The notes: a model not told the origin generated them from the sequence alone. Shown: positions 8,368 to 16,916, numbered from the stretch's first letter. The stretch: 64,000 nucleotides of DNA from Thiohalorhabdus denitrificans (GCF_001399755.1 NZ_LJCP01000007.1:326113-390112), one strand, 5' to 3'. Translations and numbers: made by a program.

Positions 8368-9303
8368 GTGACGGTCATCCGGCTCGGGGTGGACCTGGGC
8401 GGCACGAAGACCGAGGTCATCGCCCTCGACGGGGAGGGCCGGGAACGCCTGCGGCGGCGGGTGGATAGCCCCCGCGGGGACTACGGTGCCACCCTGGATA
8501 ACCTCGCCGGCCTGGTGGCCTGGGCGGAGGCGCAGCTGGGCACCCGTGCCACGGTGGGCGTGGGCACGCCCGGGGCCCTGTCCCGGGCCACCGGCACCAT
8601 CAAGAACGCCAACTCCACCTGGCTCAACGGCCAGGCCCTGCATCGCGATCTGGAGGCGCGCCTGGAGCGCCCCGTGCGCATTGCCAACGACGCCAACTGC
8701 TTCGCCCTGTCCGAGGCCGCCGACGGTGCCGGCTCGGATGCGCGGGTGGTGTTCGGGGTGATCGCGGGCACGGGGACCGGGGCCGGCGTGGTGGTGGACC
8801 GGGAGGTGCTGACCGGTCCCAATGCCGTCGCCGGGGAGTGGGGGCACAATCCCTTGCCTTGGCCGGCCGCGGGGGAGGTGCCGGGTCCGCCCTGCTATTG
8901 CGGGCTCCGCGGCTGCATCGAGACCTTCCTGTCGGGGCCGGGGCTGGCGGCGGACCATGAGCGGCATACGGGGAACGCCCGCGACGCCCGGGCCATCGTC
9001 GCCGCCGCCGAGGAGGGCGATGCGGACTGCGCGGCCACCCTGCGCCGCTACGAGCACCGCATGGCCCGCGCCCTGGCCCATGTGATCAACATCCTGGATC
9101 CCGACGTCATCGTCCTCGGCGGCGGCATGGGCAACATCGGCCGCCTCTACGAGCGTGTCCCGGCGCTCTGGGGCCGCTTCGTCTTCTCCGACCGGGTGGA
9201 TACCAGGCTGGTGCCACCCCGCCACGGGGACTCCAGCGGGGTGCGCGGCGCCGCCTGGCTCTGGGGGCCCCGGGAGGCCGCCCGGGCCGTGGGAAGCGCC
9301 TGA
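8368..9303 (+). CDS. ROK family sugar kinase (fructokinase/glucokinase type)
   Basis: 311 residues. The GTG at 8368 is chosen because an AAGGAGG site at 8354-8360 lies seven bases upstream; the TTG at 8362 would be too close. The N-terminus LGVDLGGTKTEV is the ATP phosphate loop, GEWGHNPL holds the catalytic-region His, and CYCGLRGCIETFLSGPG carries the three Cys and ROK signature (zinc-binding). The closest described type is E. coli Mak fructokinase. The enzyme would phosphorylate a hexose with ATP in the cytoplasm. It follows the SLOG protein gene with two bases between. Confidence 0.87.
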   Translation: MTVIRLGVDLGGTKTEVIALDGEGRERLRRRVDSPRGDYGATLDNLAGLVAWAEAQLGTRATVGVGTPGALSRATGTIKNANSTWLNGQALHRDLEARLERPVRIANDANCFALSEAADGAGSDARVVFGVIAGTGTGAGVVVDREVLTGPNAVAGEWGHNPLPWPAAGEVPGPPCYCGLRGCIETFLSGPGLAADHERHTGNARDARAIVAAAEEGDADCAATLRRYEHRMARALAHVINILDPDVIVLGGGMGNIGRLYERVPALWGRFVFSDRVDTRLVPPRHGDSSGVRGAAWLWGPREAARAVGSA

Positions 9304-9411
9304 AGGCCCGCCCCGCATACTGCCTGCCGGAAAAATCTGCCAAAATGGTCGGTTTCTCGGCCCGCGCCACCGGCCACCCGTTTCAGCCACCGCTAAGGAC
9401 CTCAAGGCCCT

Positions 9412-10536
9412 ATGTCCGGCGCCACCAAATACCTGCACCTGGACGGCCCCTTCGAGCTGGCACGCGGCGGGGCCCTGCCCGAGGTCACGCTGGCCTACGA
9501 GACCTGGGGGGAGCTCTCCCCCGAGCGGGACAACGCCATCCTGCTCTTCACCGGCCTCTCCCCCAGCGCGCACGCTGCCTCCTCCATGGAGGACCCCTCC
9601 CGCGGCTGGTGGGAGTTCATGATCGGCCCCGGGCGCGCCCTCGACACCAGCCGCTACTTCGTCATCTGCATCAACAACCTGGGCTCCTGCTTCGGCTCCA
9701 CGGGGCCGGCCACCACCAACCCGGAGACCGGGCGACCCTACCGCCTGGACTTCCCGGAGCTCTCCGTGGAGGACATCGTCCGCTCCCAGCGTCAGGCCCT
9801 TCACAAGCTGGGCATCGAGCGGCTGCACGGGGTGGTGGGCGCGTCGCTGGGCGGTATGTCGGCCCTGGCCTTCGCGGTGATGTATCCCGACGACGTGGAC
9901 GAGCTGGTGGTGATCTCGGCGGCCACCAGCGCCACCCCCTTCGCCATCGCCATCCGCTCCTTGCAGCGGGACTGCATCAAGAGCGATCCGGCCTGGAAGG
10001 GCGGGTTCTATCCGGAGGGGCAGCAGCCGCAGGAGGGCATGCGGCTGGCGCGTAAGATGGGGCTCATGTCCTATCGCTCGCCGGAGGAGTGGCAACAGCG
10101 CTTCGGGCGGGAGCGGGTGGAATGGCTGGACGAACCGGGCAGCCAGCCCTTTGACATCGAGTTCCAGGTGGAGTCCTACCTGGAGGCCAACGCCCGCAAG
10201 TTCGTGAAGGTGTGCGACGCCAACTGCTACCTGTACCTGTCGCGGGCCATGGACCTGTTCGATCTGGGGGAGCACGCCGGGGACGGCGATCCCGACACGG
10301 CCCTCAAGCAGATCCGGGCCCGGCGGGCGCTGGTGCTCGGCGTGGAGACCGATTTCCTGTTCCCGGTCTGGCAGCAGAAGGCCGTCGCCGACGGCCTGAA
10401 GGATGCCGGCCTGTCCACCCACTACATGCCGCTGCCCTCCCTCCAGGGCCACGACGCCTTCCTGGTGGACAAGGCCCGGTTCATTCCCGTGGTGGGGGAG
10501 TTCTTCTCCAGCGGCGGGGACGCCTCCGAAGCGTGA
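9412..10536 (+). CDS. metX: MetX-family O-acyltransferase (homoserine, possibly serine, acyltransferase)
   Basis: 374 residues, alpha/beta-hydrolase fold. Nucleophile elbow GASLGGM with Ser145; acid and His in the C-terminal part (VETDFLFP and LQGHDAFLV). MetX transfers an acetyl or succinyl group from CoA to homoserine for methionine synthesis. The usual acetyltransferase segment reads GGCxGTTGP, whereas here residues 91-99 are GSCFGSTGP, the version I associate with relatives that acylate serine for cysteine synthesis. The acceptor and acyl donor are therefore open. No MetW gene follows. metE lies elsewhere in this window. Confidence 0.85.
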   Translation: MSGATKYLHLDGPFELARGGALPEVTLAYETWGELSPERDNAILLFTGLSPSAHAASSMEDPSRGWWEFMIGPGRALDTSRYFVICINNLGSCFGSTGPATTNPETGRPYRLDFPELSVEDIVRSQRQALHKLGIERLHGVVGASLGGMSALAFAVMYPDDVDELVVISAATSATPFAIAIRSLQRDCIKSDPAWKGGFYPEGQQPQEGMRLARKMGLMSYRSPEEWQQRFGRERVEWLDEPGSQPFDIEFQVESYLEANARKFVKVCDANCYLYLSRAMDLFDLGEHAGDGDPDTALKQIRARRALVLGVETDFLFPVWQQKAVADGLKDAGLSTHYMPLPSLQGHDAFLVDKARFIPVVGEFFSSGGDASEA

Positions 10537-10551
10537 CCCGCCGCCTCGGGG

Positions 10552-10767
10552 CTAGCCAGCCCTCCGCCCCGTCATCTGCTGAGATCGCCACGGCGAGCGG
10601 AACCACGTCCATGGCCAGTACCCGCGCTGGCCGCCGGACTCCCGGCAGCCGGCGGATCCGCCCTGTTTGGTGATGTACTGTGGCTGGCTCCGCACCACGC
10701 CGCGGGCGGCGTCCACCTCCGCCTCCAGCCGGGCCTCCCGCTCGGACCGTTCCTGGTTATCGCTCAT
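10552..10767 (-). CDS. Small hypothetical protein, 71 aa
   Basis: An AAGGAGG site lies eight bases before the ATG at 10767, one of the better ribosome sites in the window. The N-terminal half is a highly charged helix (NQERSEREARLEAEVDAARG); the C-terminal half is Gly/Ser/Trp-rich (YWPWTWFRSPW) and basic. Not recognised. It reads convergently with metX. The ribosome site is the main support; composition at the C-terminus is odd and could be non-coding. Confidence 0.45.
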   Translation of the reverse strand: MSDNQERSEREARLEAEVDAARGVVRSQPQYITKQGGSAGCRESGGQRGYWPWTWFRSPWRSQQMTGRRAG

Positions 10768-10953
10768 CGGACTCGCCTCCTTGGGGATCCACCACGCGGC
10801 GCCCTTCCGGCCGCCCCCTGCTTTTTTCACCATCCTCTCTTAACTCGCTAGCATCCATTCGGATTCCCCGCAATGGGCGCCCCGGTCCTCCTCCCCGTAG
10901 ACTTCTCCGAGGCCTTGGGTATGGCGGGCCGGGGGCAAGGTGGAGGAGGTTTC

Positions 10954-11937
10954 ATGAGCCGGGAGCACCGGGGGCGGCAGGCCGCCCGCCCGGGCGAGCT
11001 GGGCACGGCCGACTGGAAGGCGGTGGCCCGGCGGGTCTGGCGGGGGATAAGCCGGGACAACCTGAGCGTGGTCGCCGCGGGGGTGGGCTTTTACGCCTTC
11101 TTCGCCCTGTTTCCCGCCCTGGCCGCCGTGGTCTCCCTTTACGGGCTGGTAGCCGATCCCGGGGACGTGGAGCGCATGGTCCGGCAGGTCCAGGACGTCC
11201 TCCCGGAGGCGGTAACCGGGATCCTGTCCAGCCAGCTGCGGAAGCTGGCGGAGAACACCGGCGCCCGCCTGGGGGTGGGCGTGGTGGTCGGCATCCTCAT
11301 CGCCCTCTGGAGCGCCACCAAGGGGACCAAGGCCCTGATGGTGGGCCTGAACATCGTCAACGGGGAGGAGGAGAAGCGGGGGTTCCTGCGTCAGAACGCG
11401 GTGGCGCTGGGCCTTACCCTCGGGGCGGTGCTGGCCGTGATCCTGGCCCTGGCCATGGTGGTGGTGGCCCCGGCGGTGCTGGCCGCTTTTCCCCTGCCCG
11501 ACCTCCTGCGTCCCCTCATCGCCTGGGTGCGCTGGCCGGTGCTGGCCGTCCTGATGGCGCTGGGACTGTCGGCGCTCTATCGCTACGCCCCCAGCCGCCG
11601 GCCCCCCCGCTGGCGCTGGCTCACCCACGGGGCGGTGCTCGCGACCGGGCTGTGGCTGATCGCCTCGGGCTTGTTCTCCTGGTACGTGGCCAATTTCGGC
11701 GCCTACAACAAGACCTACGGCTCCATGGCGGCTATCGCCATCCTGCTCATGTGGTTCTTCCTCTCCGCCTACGTCATCCTCCTCGGGGCGAAGGTGAACA
11801 GCGAGCTGGAGCACCACACGGAGCGGGATACCACGGTCGGCGCGGATCGGCCCATGGGCCGGCGGGAAGCGGTGGTGGCGGACACGGTGGCCGGCTCGAC
11901 GGACACGGAGGGGGAAGGGGGCGTTCGGGCCGAATGA
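10954..11937 (+). CDS. YihY/BrkB family inner-membrane protein
   Basis: 327 residues from the ATG at 10954, which has a GGAGGAGG site; an upstream ATG at 10873 lacks one. The family features are VVAAGVGFYAFFALFPALAAVVSLYG, LWSATKGTKALMVGLNIVN and the last-helix segment FGAYNKTYGSMAAIAILLMWFF. About six membrane helices are visible. The family was once called ribonuclease BN but is a membrane protein of uncertain, possibly transport, function. The hydrophilic C-terminal tail is rich in Glu and Arg. Confidence 0.88.
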   Translation: MSREHRGRQAARPGELGTADWKAVARRVWRGISRDNLSVVAAGVGFYAFFALFPALAAVVSLYGLVADPGDVERMVRQVQDVLPEAVTGILSSQLRKLAENTGARLGVGVVVGILIALWSATKGTKALMVGLNIVNGEEEKRGFLRQNAVALGLTLGAVLAVILALAMVVVAPAVLAAFPLPDLLRPLIAWVRWPVLAVLMALGLSALYRYAPSRRPPRWRWLTHGAVLATGLWLIASGLFSWYVANFGAYNKTYGSMAAIAILLMWFFLSAYVILLGAKVNSELEHHTERDTTVGADRPMGRREAVVADTVAGSTDTEGEGGVRAE

Positions 11938-11978
11938 TGGACCCTACCCGACCGGGCGGGGCGGGGCCTCGAACGCAC

Positions 11979-12006
11979 TTGTCCGGGAGCCGTCGCTCCC
12001 GGACAA
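11979..12006. terminator. Perfect hairpin between convergent genes
   Basis: TTGTCCGGGAGC (11979-11990) pairs perfectly with 11995-12006 around a CGTC loop. It sits midway between the convergent YihY and thioredoxin genes and may stop transcription from both sides, although neither strand has a T tract after it. Confidence 0.5.
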
Positions 12007-12034
12007 AGAGGACGGGCGGAAGCCTACAAAGGCC

Positions 12035-12610
12035 CTACAGGTACTCCTCGCGGATCTCCTGCTTGATGCCGGTGGTGGCTTCCCGCTTGTAGTTGAAGAA
12101 GTCCTTGCCTTCCTCGTAGGCGCCGTCCACCACGAATTTTCCCAGGGCCAGCATCTCGGGGGTGCTGGGGTTGGAGATGAAGCGCACGGCTTCCTCGCCT
12201 TCCTCGTCGTAGACGATCAGGGTCGGGGTGGCGCGGGCTCGGTTCTGCACGGCGAAGTCCCCCTGGGAGAGGGAATCGCCGTCCACGTCCACGAACTGCG
12301 CGTCACCTTTGATGTTGACCTTGTAGACGTCGAAGTACTTGTGGAAGAAGTCGTGGACGATGGGCTGGGTGAAGACCTCCTCCTCCATCTTCTGGCAGAA
12401 GGGGCATTCGTCCTGGTGGAAGTAGAGCAGCATGCCCTTCTTGCCCGAATCCACGGCGTCCTGGAGGTTCCGCTGGAAGTCCCCGAACGCGGGGATGTTG
12501 TAGAAGGACTGCGGGTCGGCGCGTTCGGCCTGGACGGGCGCTGCCGCCAGCGCCAGGAGCGCGCCGAGCCCCAGGGTGAGGATCCGCTTCCATGGGCGCG
12601 TGCGTTTCAT
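12035..12610 (-). CDS. Periplasmic thioredoxin-like protein (SoxW/thioredoxin_2 type)
   Basis: 191 residues from the ATG at 12610 with a GGAGG site upstream. A basic start, hydrophobic core and ALAAAPVQA form a cleavable signal peptide. The thioredoxin-fold motif is CPFC (Cys69, Cys72) in FHQDECPFCQKM, with the cis-Pro region in ARATPTLIVYD. It would act as a periplasmic thiol-disulfide protein; CPFC resembles SoxW-type thioredoxins of sulfur oxidisers but no sox genes are nearby. It lies 94 bases downstream of dusA on the same strand and may share its transcript. Confidence 0.82.
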   Translation of the reverse strand: MKRTRPWKRILTLGLGALLALAAAPVQAERADPQSFYNIPAFGDFQRNLQDAVDSGKKGMLLYFHQDECPFCQKMEEEVFTQPIVHDFFHKYFDVYKVNIKGDAQFVDVDGDSLSQGDFAVQNRARATPTLIVYDEEGEEAVRFISNPSTPEMLALGKFVVDGAYEEGKDFFNYKREATTGIKQEIREEYL

Positions 12611-12704
12611 TGCTGCGTCCTCCGGGGCTGAGGGGACGGGCAGGCCGTCTCCGGAAAATGGGAACCGAACGCCTATTCGGTTATAGGCCACAAGGCCTGC
12701 GGCG

Positions 12705-13706
12705 TCAACCGTCTGCCGCGAGGGCGGCCTCTTCCCGGCAGCCGGGGGCTACCTTCTCCAGGGCCTCCCGGATCACCTCCACTCCGGCGTCCCGGCGGGG
12801 AGCGTTCTCCGAGATGTGGCGTCGCCAGGCGCGGGCGCCCGGCATTCCCTGGAACAGCCCGAGGATGTGGCGGGCCATGGCCTGGAGCCGCACGCCCCGG
12901 TCCAGCTCCCGTTCCATGTAGGCCATGTAGCGCTCCACCACCTCGCGGCGAGGAAGAAGGGCGGGGTCCTCGCCCAGGAAGCGGCGTTCCGCCTCGGCCA
13001 TGATCCAGGGCCGCTCGTAGGCGGCGCGGCCGATCATGGCGCCGTCCAGGTGGGGCAGCTGCGCGGCCATGTCCTCGACGCTGCGCAGCCCACCGTTGGT
13101 GATGATCTCCAGCTCCGGGAATTCCCGCTTGAGGCGGTGTACCTCCTCGTGGCGCAGGGGCGGTTTCTCCCGGTTCTCCTTGGGGGATAGGCCCTGCAGC
13201 CAGGCCTTGCGGGCGTGGACGATGAAGGTGCCGCAGCCGGCCGCGGCCACCCGGTCCACGAAAGCATGCAGATGGGCGTAGTCGTCCTGGTGATCGATGC
13301 CGATGCGGTGCTTGACGGTCACGGGGAGGGCAACGGCCTCGCGCATGGCGGCCACGCATTCGGCCACCAGGCCGGGCTCCGCCATGAGGCAGGCGCCGAA
13401 ACGGCCGTTCTGCACCCGGTCGCTGGGGCAGCCCACGTTGAGGTTCACCTCGTCGTAGCCCCATTCCTCCGCCAGGCGCGCGCAATGGGCCAGCTCGGCC
13501 GGCTCGGAGCCGCCGAGCTGCAGGGCCACGGGGTGCTCCTCGGGGTTGTAGGCGAGATGGCGCGCCACGTCGCCGTGCAGCAGCGCCCCGGTGGTCACCA
13601 TCTCCGTGTACAGCAGGGTCCGCGGCGCCACCAACCGCATGAAGTAGCGGTGGTGGCGGTCGGTGCGGTCCATCATGGGGGCCACGGAGAGGGTGCGGTC
13701 GAGCAT
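12705..13706 (-). CDS. dusA: tRNA-dihydrouridine synthase A
   Basis: 333 residues. FMN-dependent enzyme reducing U20/U20a of tRNA. It has the N-terminal SVAPMMDRTDRHHRYF motif diagnostic of DusA, the catalytic-Cys region NLNVGCPSDRVQNGRFGACLM, TVKHRIGID, the FMN phosphate-binding ITNGGLRS and DGAMIGRAAYERPW. Length is normal. Start ATG at 13706 matches other DusA N-termini, which begin immediately before the SVAPM strand. Divergent promoter region upstream is short. Confidence 0.95.
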   Translation of the reverse strand: MLDRTLSVAPMMDRTDRHHRYFMRLVAPRTLLYTEMVTTGALLHGDVARHLAYNPEEHPVALQLGGSEPAELAHCARLAEEWGYDEVNLNVGCPSDRVQNGRFGACLMAEPGLVAECVAAMREAVALPVTVKHRIGIDHQDDYAHLHAFVDRVAAAGCGTFIVHARKAWLQGLSPKENREKPPLRHEEVHRLKREFPELEIITNGGLRSVEDMAAQLPHLDGAMIGRAAYERPWIMAEAERRFLGEDPALLPRREVVERYMAYMERELDRGVRLQAMARHILGLFQGMPGARAWRRHISENAPRRDAGVEVIREALEKVAPGCREEAALAADG

Positions 13707-13847
13707 GGCGGAGCGGCGGTCTTCGGGGTGAAAGGGCGCGGTTCGGGCTTGCCAGCCGCATCGGGCGCTCGCCCAACACGGGACCCCGATCCATTCGGGA
13801 TCCGGGAGGCAGGATAGCCGGGCTGGGAGGGGCCTACAAGGGGAAGG

Positions 13848-13900
13848 AGCCGGCCTCCCGGCAGGGCGGGAGGGGGAGGGAAGGGCCCGAGAGGCCGGCT
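13848..13900 (-). terminator. Inverted repeat downstream of ferredoxin gene
   Basis: AGCCGGCCTC (13848-13857) is complementary to GAGGCCGGCT (13891-13900). On the minus strand it begins 17 bases after the ferredoxin stop codon and could act as a terminator, but the loop is 33 bases and no T tract follows. Confidence 0.3.
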
Positions 13901-13916
13901 AACGCAACCGAAAGGG

Positions 13917-14168
13917 TCAGGCCTGCAAGCGCTCGAACTTGGCCTCCAGGTCGGCCCGGCTCTCCTGATTGTCCGGGTCGGGCTCGATGCAGTCCACGGG
14001 GCACACCTCGATGCATTGCGGGTCGTCGTGATGGCCCACGCACTCGGTGCAGCTGGCCGGGTCCACCTGATACAGATCCAGATCCTCGTCGTAGAAGATG
14101 GCCTCGTTGGGGCACTCCGGCTCGCAGACCGTGCAGTTGATGCAGTCCTCCGTGATCAGCAGGGCCAT
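13917..14168 (-). CDS. 2[4Fe-4S] ferredoxin, YfhL/Allochromatium type
   Basis: 83 residues from the ATG at 14168, after an AAGGAGG site. Cluster motifs: Cys9-x2-Cys12-x2-Cys15-x3-Cys19-Pro, then Cys40-x2-Cys43-x8-Cys52-x3-Cys56-Pro, plus Cys60. The enlarged x8 gap and the C-terminal charged helix are typical of the Allochromatium vinosum type, which has unusually low-potential clusters. It would be a cytosolic one-electron carrier. No partner enzyme lies beside it; the 34-residue membrane peptide gene is immediately upstream on the same strand. Confidence 0.92.
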   Translation of the reverse strand: MALLITEDCINCTVCEPECPNEAIFYDEDLDLYQVDPASCTECVGHHDDPQCIEVCPVDCIEPDPDNQESRADLEAKFERLQA

Positions 14169-14249
14169 GCCCATCCTCCTTAGATGTGTGGGTGTGATCC
14201 GGGGCTCCGGCGCCACCTTCCGCGGCCCGCCCTTCTACCCCTGGCCGGC

Positions 14250-14354
14250 TCAGAAGCAGGGCCATGCCAGGGCCCCGATGGCGCCGATGAGGAAAATGGC
14301 TCCGCCGGCCCGCAGGACACGCCGGAGGCCGGGAACAGCGATGGGTACGCACAT
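14250..14354 (-). CDS. Small putative membrane peptide, 34 aa
   Basis: Reads MCVPIAVPGLRRVLRAGGAI and continues through a hydrophobic helix (FLIGAIGALAW) to a stop at 14250. A GAGGAG ribosome site lies seven bases upstream of the ATG at 14354. One membrane helix with a basic patch on the N-terminal side suggests a single-pass inner-membrane peptide. It lies 81 bases upstream of the ferredoxin gene on the same strand. No family recognised; conservation would decide whether it is real. Confidence 0.45.
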   Translation of the reverse strand: MCVPIAVPGLRRVLRAGGAIFLIGAIGALAWPCF

Positions 14355-14457
14355 GGAGTGCTCCTCGGTAGCTGATCCGGTTCCATGATGGTACAGCCGG
14401 GGGCGGGCCGAAGGGCTCCACCCCTCTAGCAATCTCCTTGCCAGAAATAGGCTGAAA

Positions 14458-14489
14458 GGGCCCATGCCCCGGAATCGGCGCATGGGCCC
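14458..14489 (-). terminator. Hairpin downstream of the first FisR-like gene
   Basis: GGGCCCATGC (14458-14467) pairs perfectly with GCATGGGCCC (14480-14489). On the minus strand it lies about 120 bases after the activator stop codon and is followed by TTTCAGCC, so it may end that transcript. T tract is short. Confidence 0.4.
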
Positions 14490-14610
14490 GTGCGGCGCGG
14501 GGCCGCTTACCGGGAGGCACGCCGGGTTGGGCGGGAGCGGGTGTCGTTCGGACGGGCGGGCACTGCCATCCTTGGCACCGGCCGGGGAGCGAGCCGACAC
14601 CGTGGGGGAC

Positions 14611-15936
14611 TCAGGCCTCACCCCTCCGGGCGGCCCTGAGCTTGCGGTAGAGGGTGCGCTCGCTGATCCCCAGGCGCGCCGCGAGCTCCTTGCGATCGTT
14701 TCCGGCGCGGGCCAGGGCCCAGCGCAGGTAGCGGTGCTCCACCTCGTCGAGGGGCAGGATTTCGTGGGGCCAGGGTTCGCCTCGACCCCCCGGAAGCCCC
14801 CGGCCGCAGACGCCCGGAAAGTGCTCGGGAAGCAGGGCCGCCCCATCGGCGAGGATGGTCGCCCGTTCCAGGAGGTTGCGCAGCTCGCGCACATTGCCGG
14901 GGAAGGCGTAGGCCTGCAGACAGGATACGGCCGTTTCGCTAAGGGTATGGCCCCGCCCCTGCTCCATGCGGCGGAGCAGGGCATCGGCCAAAAGGGGGAT
15001 ATCCTCGGGTCGCTCGCGCAGCGGGGGCAAGGGGATGGGGAAGGGGCTGAGCCGGTAGAAGAGGTCGGCCCGGAAGCTTCCCTCGGCCACCATCTCCTCC
15101 AGGTTCCGGTGGGTGGCGCACACCAGCCGAAAATCGGTCTTTCTTGGCTCCACCCCTCCAACGGGGCGAAAGGTCCGGGTCTCAAGCAGGCGAAGAAGCT
15201 TCACTTGCATGGAAAGGGGGATGTCGCCCACCTCGTCGAGGAACAGGGTGCCCTGGTGGGCCGCTTCCACCAGCCCCGTCTTCTGGTGATGGGCGCCGGT
15301 GAAGGCGCCTTTCACGTGCCCGAACAGCTCCGACTCGAACAGGCTTTCGGTGAGCCCGGAGCACTCCACCGGCACGAAGGGGCCGCCGGAGCGGCGGCTC
15401 CCCTCATGCACCGCCTTGGCCACCAGCTCCTTCCCGGTTCCCGATTCCCCCAGCAGCAGAACGGCGGTCTCGGCGGGGGCTACCCGCTCCACCAGCTCCA
15501 CCATGTGGTTGAAGGCCGGGGAACGTCCCACCAGGCCCGGTCCGTCCTCGCGGGGTGAGGCGGTCCGGGCCTGATGGAGGACCTCCAGGAAATGGGTGAC
15601 CTCTCCCGACCCGTTCCGGAGGGGATGGACCTCCACATCCACGTGCTCCTTTCCGGCGGGGGTGTGGTGGATGTGCAGGACCCGGCTGGGCGCGTCCCGT
15701 TCCAGGCTCGATTTCAGGGGGCACTCCTCCCCCGTTTCGTCGCAGGGGCGGGAATAGCCGTGGGACACCTCGTAACAGTGGCGTTGGGCAAGGGGCTCCC
15801 CCTCGCCGTAGATCCCCTGGTACGCCGGGTTGGCGGCAACGATGCGGTAGTGCCGGTCGAGCAGGATGGCCGGTTGCCGGAAGGCGTTAAGCAGGTCGGC
15901 CGGTTCCGGGGAGGCGCTACGGGCGGGTGCCTTCAT
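14611..15936 (-). CDS. fisR: FisR-like sigma-54-dependent activator 1 (sulfane-sulfur sensor type)
   Basis: 441 residues. The ATG at 15936 makes the N-terminus match the paralogue at 56865 in length; an ATG at 15969 would put the operator inside the gene. Residues 15-120 form a PAS-like domain with Cys54, Cys65 and Cys72 ([12 protein letters not shown], then EECP), the spacing of the three polysulfide-reactive cysteines of Cupriavidus FisR. Residues about 140-370 form the AAA+ domain with Walker A GESGTGKE, the sigma-54 contact loop GAFTGA and Walker B LFLDEVGD. The C-terminus is a Fis-type helix-turn-helix ([19 protein letters not shown]). It diverges from a sigma-54 promoter driving the heme protein and SQR genes, its likely target. 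Confidence 0.85.
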   Translation of the reverse strand: MKAPARSASPEPADLLNAFRQPAILLDRHYRIVAANPAYQGIYGEGEPLAQRHCYEVSHGYSRPCDETGEECPLKSSLERDAPSRVLHIHHTPAGKEHVDVEVHPLRNGSGEVTHFLEVLHQARTASPREDGPGLVGRSPAFNHMVELVERVAPAETAVLLLGESGTGKELVAKAVHEGSRRSGGPFVPVECSGLTESLFESELFGHVKGAFTGAHHQKTGLVEAAHQGTLFLDEVGDIPLSMQVKLLRLLETRTFRPVGGVEPRKTDFRLVCATHRNLEEMVAEGSFRADLFYRLSPFPIPLPPLRERPEDIPLLADALLRRMEQGRGHTLSETAVSCLQAYAFPGNVRELRNLLERATILADGAALLPEHFPGVCGRGLPGGRGEPWPHEILPLDEVEHRYLRWALARAGNDRKELAARLGISERTLYRKLRAARRGEA

Positions 15937-15954
15937 GCTATTGGTCCGGTGGGG

Positions 15955-15968
15955 TGCCAAATTTGGCA
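15955..15968. promoter_or_regulatory. Putative activator site 1 (TGCC-N6-GGCA)
   Basis: Perfect 14-base palindrome TGCCAAATTTGGCA. It lies 19 bases upstream of the FisR-like gene and about 155 bases upstream of the sigma-54 promoter, a normal enhancer distance. A second TGCC-N6-GGCA site is centred 32 bases away, three helical turns. Confidence 0.6.
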
Positions 15969-15986
15969 TGAATTCTACCCGGTTTT

Positions 15987-16000
15987 TGCCGCCAATGGCA
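15987..16000. promoter_or_regulatory. Putative activator site 2 (TGCC-N6-GGCA)
   Basis: TGCCGCCAATGGCA repeats the outer half-sites of the palindrome at 15955-15968 on the same helical face. The pair probably binds the FisR-like activator as an enhancer and for autoregulation. Confidence 0.55.
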
Positions 16001-16120
16001 GGCAGGGCACGGGTTCTGGTGGTGGGGGGGCCGCGTCCGGTGGCGGGCAAGACGGCACCGCGACCCGCGGGCAGGGACTATTCCGTGTACCGGGATCGTG
16101 CCCCCACCAAGCTTCCAAGG

Positions 16121-16136
16121 TGGCACGGGAGTTGCC
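16121..16136 (+). promoter_or_regulatory. Sigma-54 (-24/-12) promoter
   Basis: TGGCACGGGAGTTGCC matches the sigma-54 consensus TGGCAC-N5-TTGC with the invariant GG and GC dinucleotides correctly spaced. Transcription should begin near 16148 and read the heme protein, YbgE-like and SQR genes. The adjacent divergent gene is a sigma-54 activator, which strongly supports the call. Confidence 0.8.
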
Positions 16137-16328
16137 AATTCCTCGGTCGGCTCAAGGGCTTGTCCGGGTCATGGCCTTCGCCAACGGTGGGTTTGACCCC
16201 GGGAAACCAGATGGCCGATGCTCAATAAGGGACCCTGGGGTTTTCGGTGGAAATTCCGCCGGGAAGCCGGAGGGCGGAAGGCCGGTCCTGCCGGGTATCG
16301 TCACGGGACCGTTCACGAGGAGGTGGCA

Positions 16329-16916
16329 ATGAAATCGACGATTCCAGGCGGATTTCTGGTAGCCGGTCTGCTCGCCGCGCTGCCGGCGTGGGCGGCGGAG
16401 GAGATGCCCGAGCGCGAGCAGGCCGCCAAGGAGGCGGCGAGCGCCCTCATGAAGGAGCTCGGCGGGGAGCTCAAGCAGGCCATGAAGGAAGGGGGACCGC
16501 CCGAGGCCGTCAAGGTGTGCACGCAGAAGGCGCCCCGGATCACGGCCCGCCTGTCCCGCGAGCGCGGCTGGCAGGTGACCCGCGTCTCCAACGATTTCCG
16601 CAACCCCCTCCTGGGCATGCCGGACCCCTGGGAGCAGGAGGTTCTGAAGGAGTTCGAGAGCCGGGCCGAGGAGGGCGAGTCCCTGAAAGGGATGGGCTAC
16701 GGCGAGGTGGTGAACGAGCCGGAGGGCAAGTTCTACCGCTACATGCAGGCCATTCCCACCCAGGAGATGTGCGTCGCCTGCCACGGCCCCGAGGACCAGC
16801 TGGACCCGACGGTGCGCGAGACCCTGCAGGAGCGCTACCCCCACGACCGGGCCACCGGTTTCCAGCCCGGGGACCTGCGGGGCGCTTTCAGCATCAAGCA
16901 GCCGGTGGAGGAGTGA
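16329..16916 (+). CDS. DUF3365 (Tll0287-like) c-type heme protein
   Basis: 195 residues; GAGGAGG ribosome site before the ATG at 16329. A signal peptide ends at PAWAAEE, so the protein is periplasmic. The DUF3365 domain covers about 35-190, with the heme attachment motif CVACH late in the domain (QEMCVACHGPEDQ) and the family segment RVSNDFRNPLLGMPDPWE. Such domains bind one heme and serve as redox or gas sensors or small electron carriers. It is the first gene behind the sigma-54 promoter and precedes SQR, so a role in sulfide oxidation or sensing is likely but unproven. Confidence 0.85.
   Translation: MKSTIPGGFLVAGLLAALPAWAAEEMPEREQAAKEAASALMKELGGELKQAMKEGGPPEAVKVCTQKAPRITARLSRERGWQVTRVSNDFRNPLLGMPDPWEQEVLKEFESRAEEGESLKGMGYGEVVNEPEGKFYRYMQAIPTQEMCVACHGPEDQLDPTVRETLQERYPHDRATGFQPGDLRGAFSIKQPVEE

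Noticed and set aside
15967..15969. ATG at 15969 as start of the first FisR-like gene
   Set aside because: It lacks a ribosome site, would place the palindromic operator inside the gene, and makes the N-terminus 11 residues longer than the paralogue.
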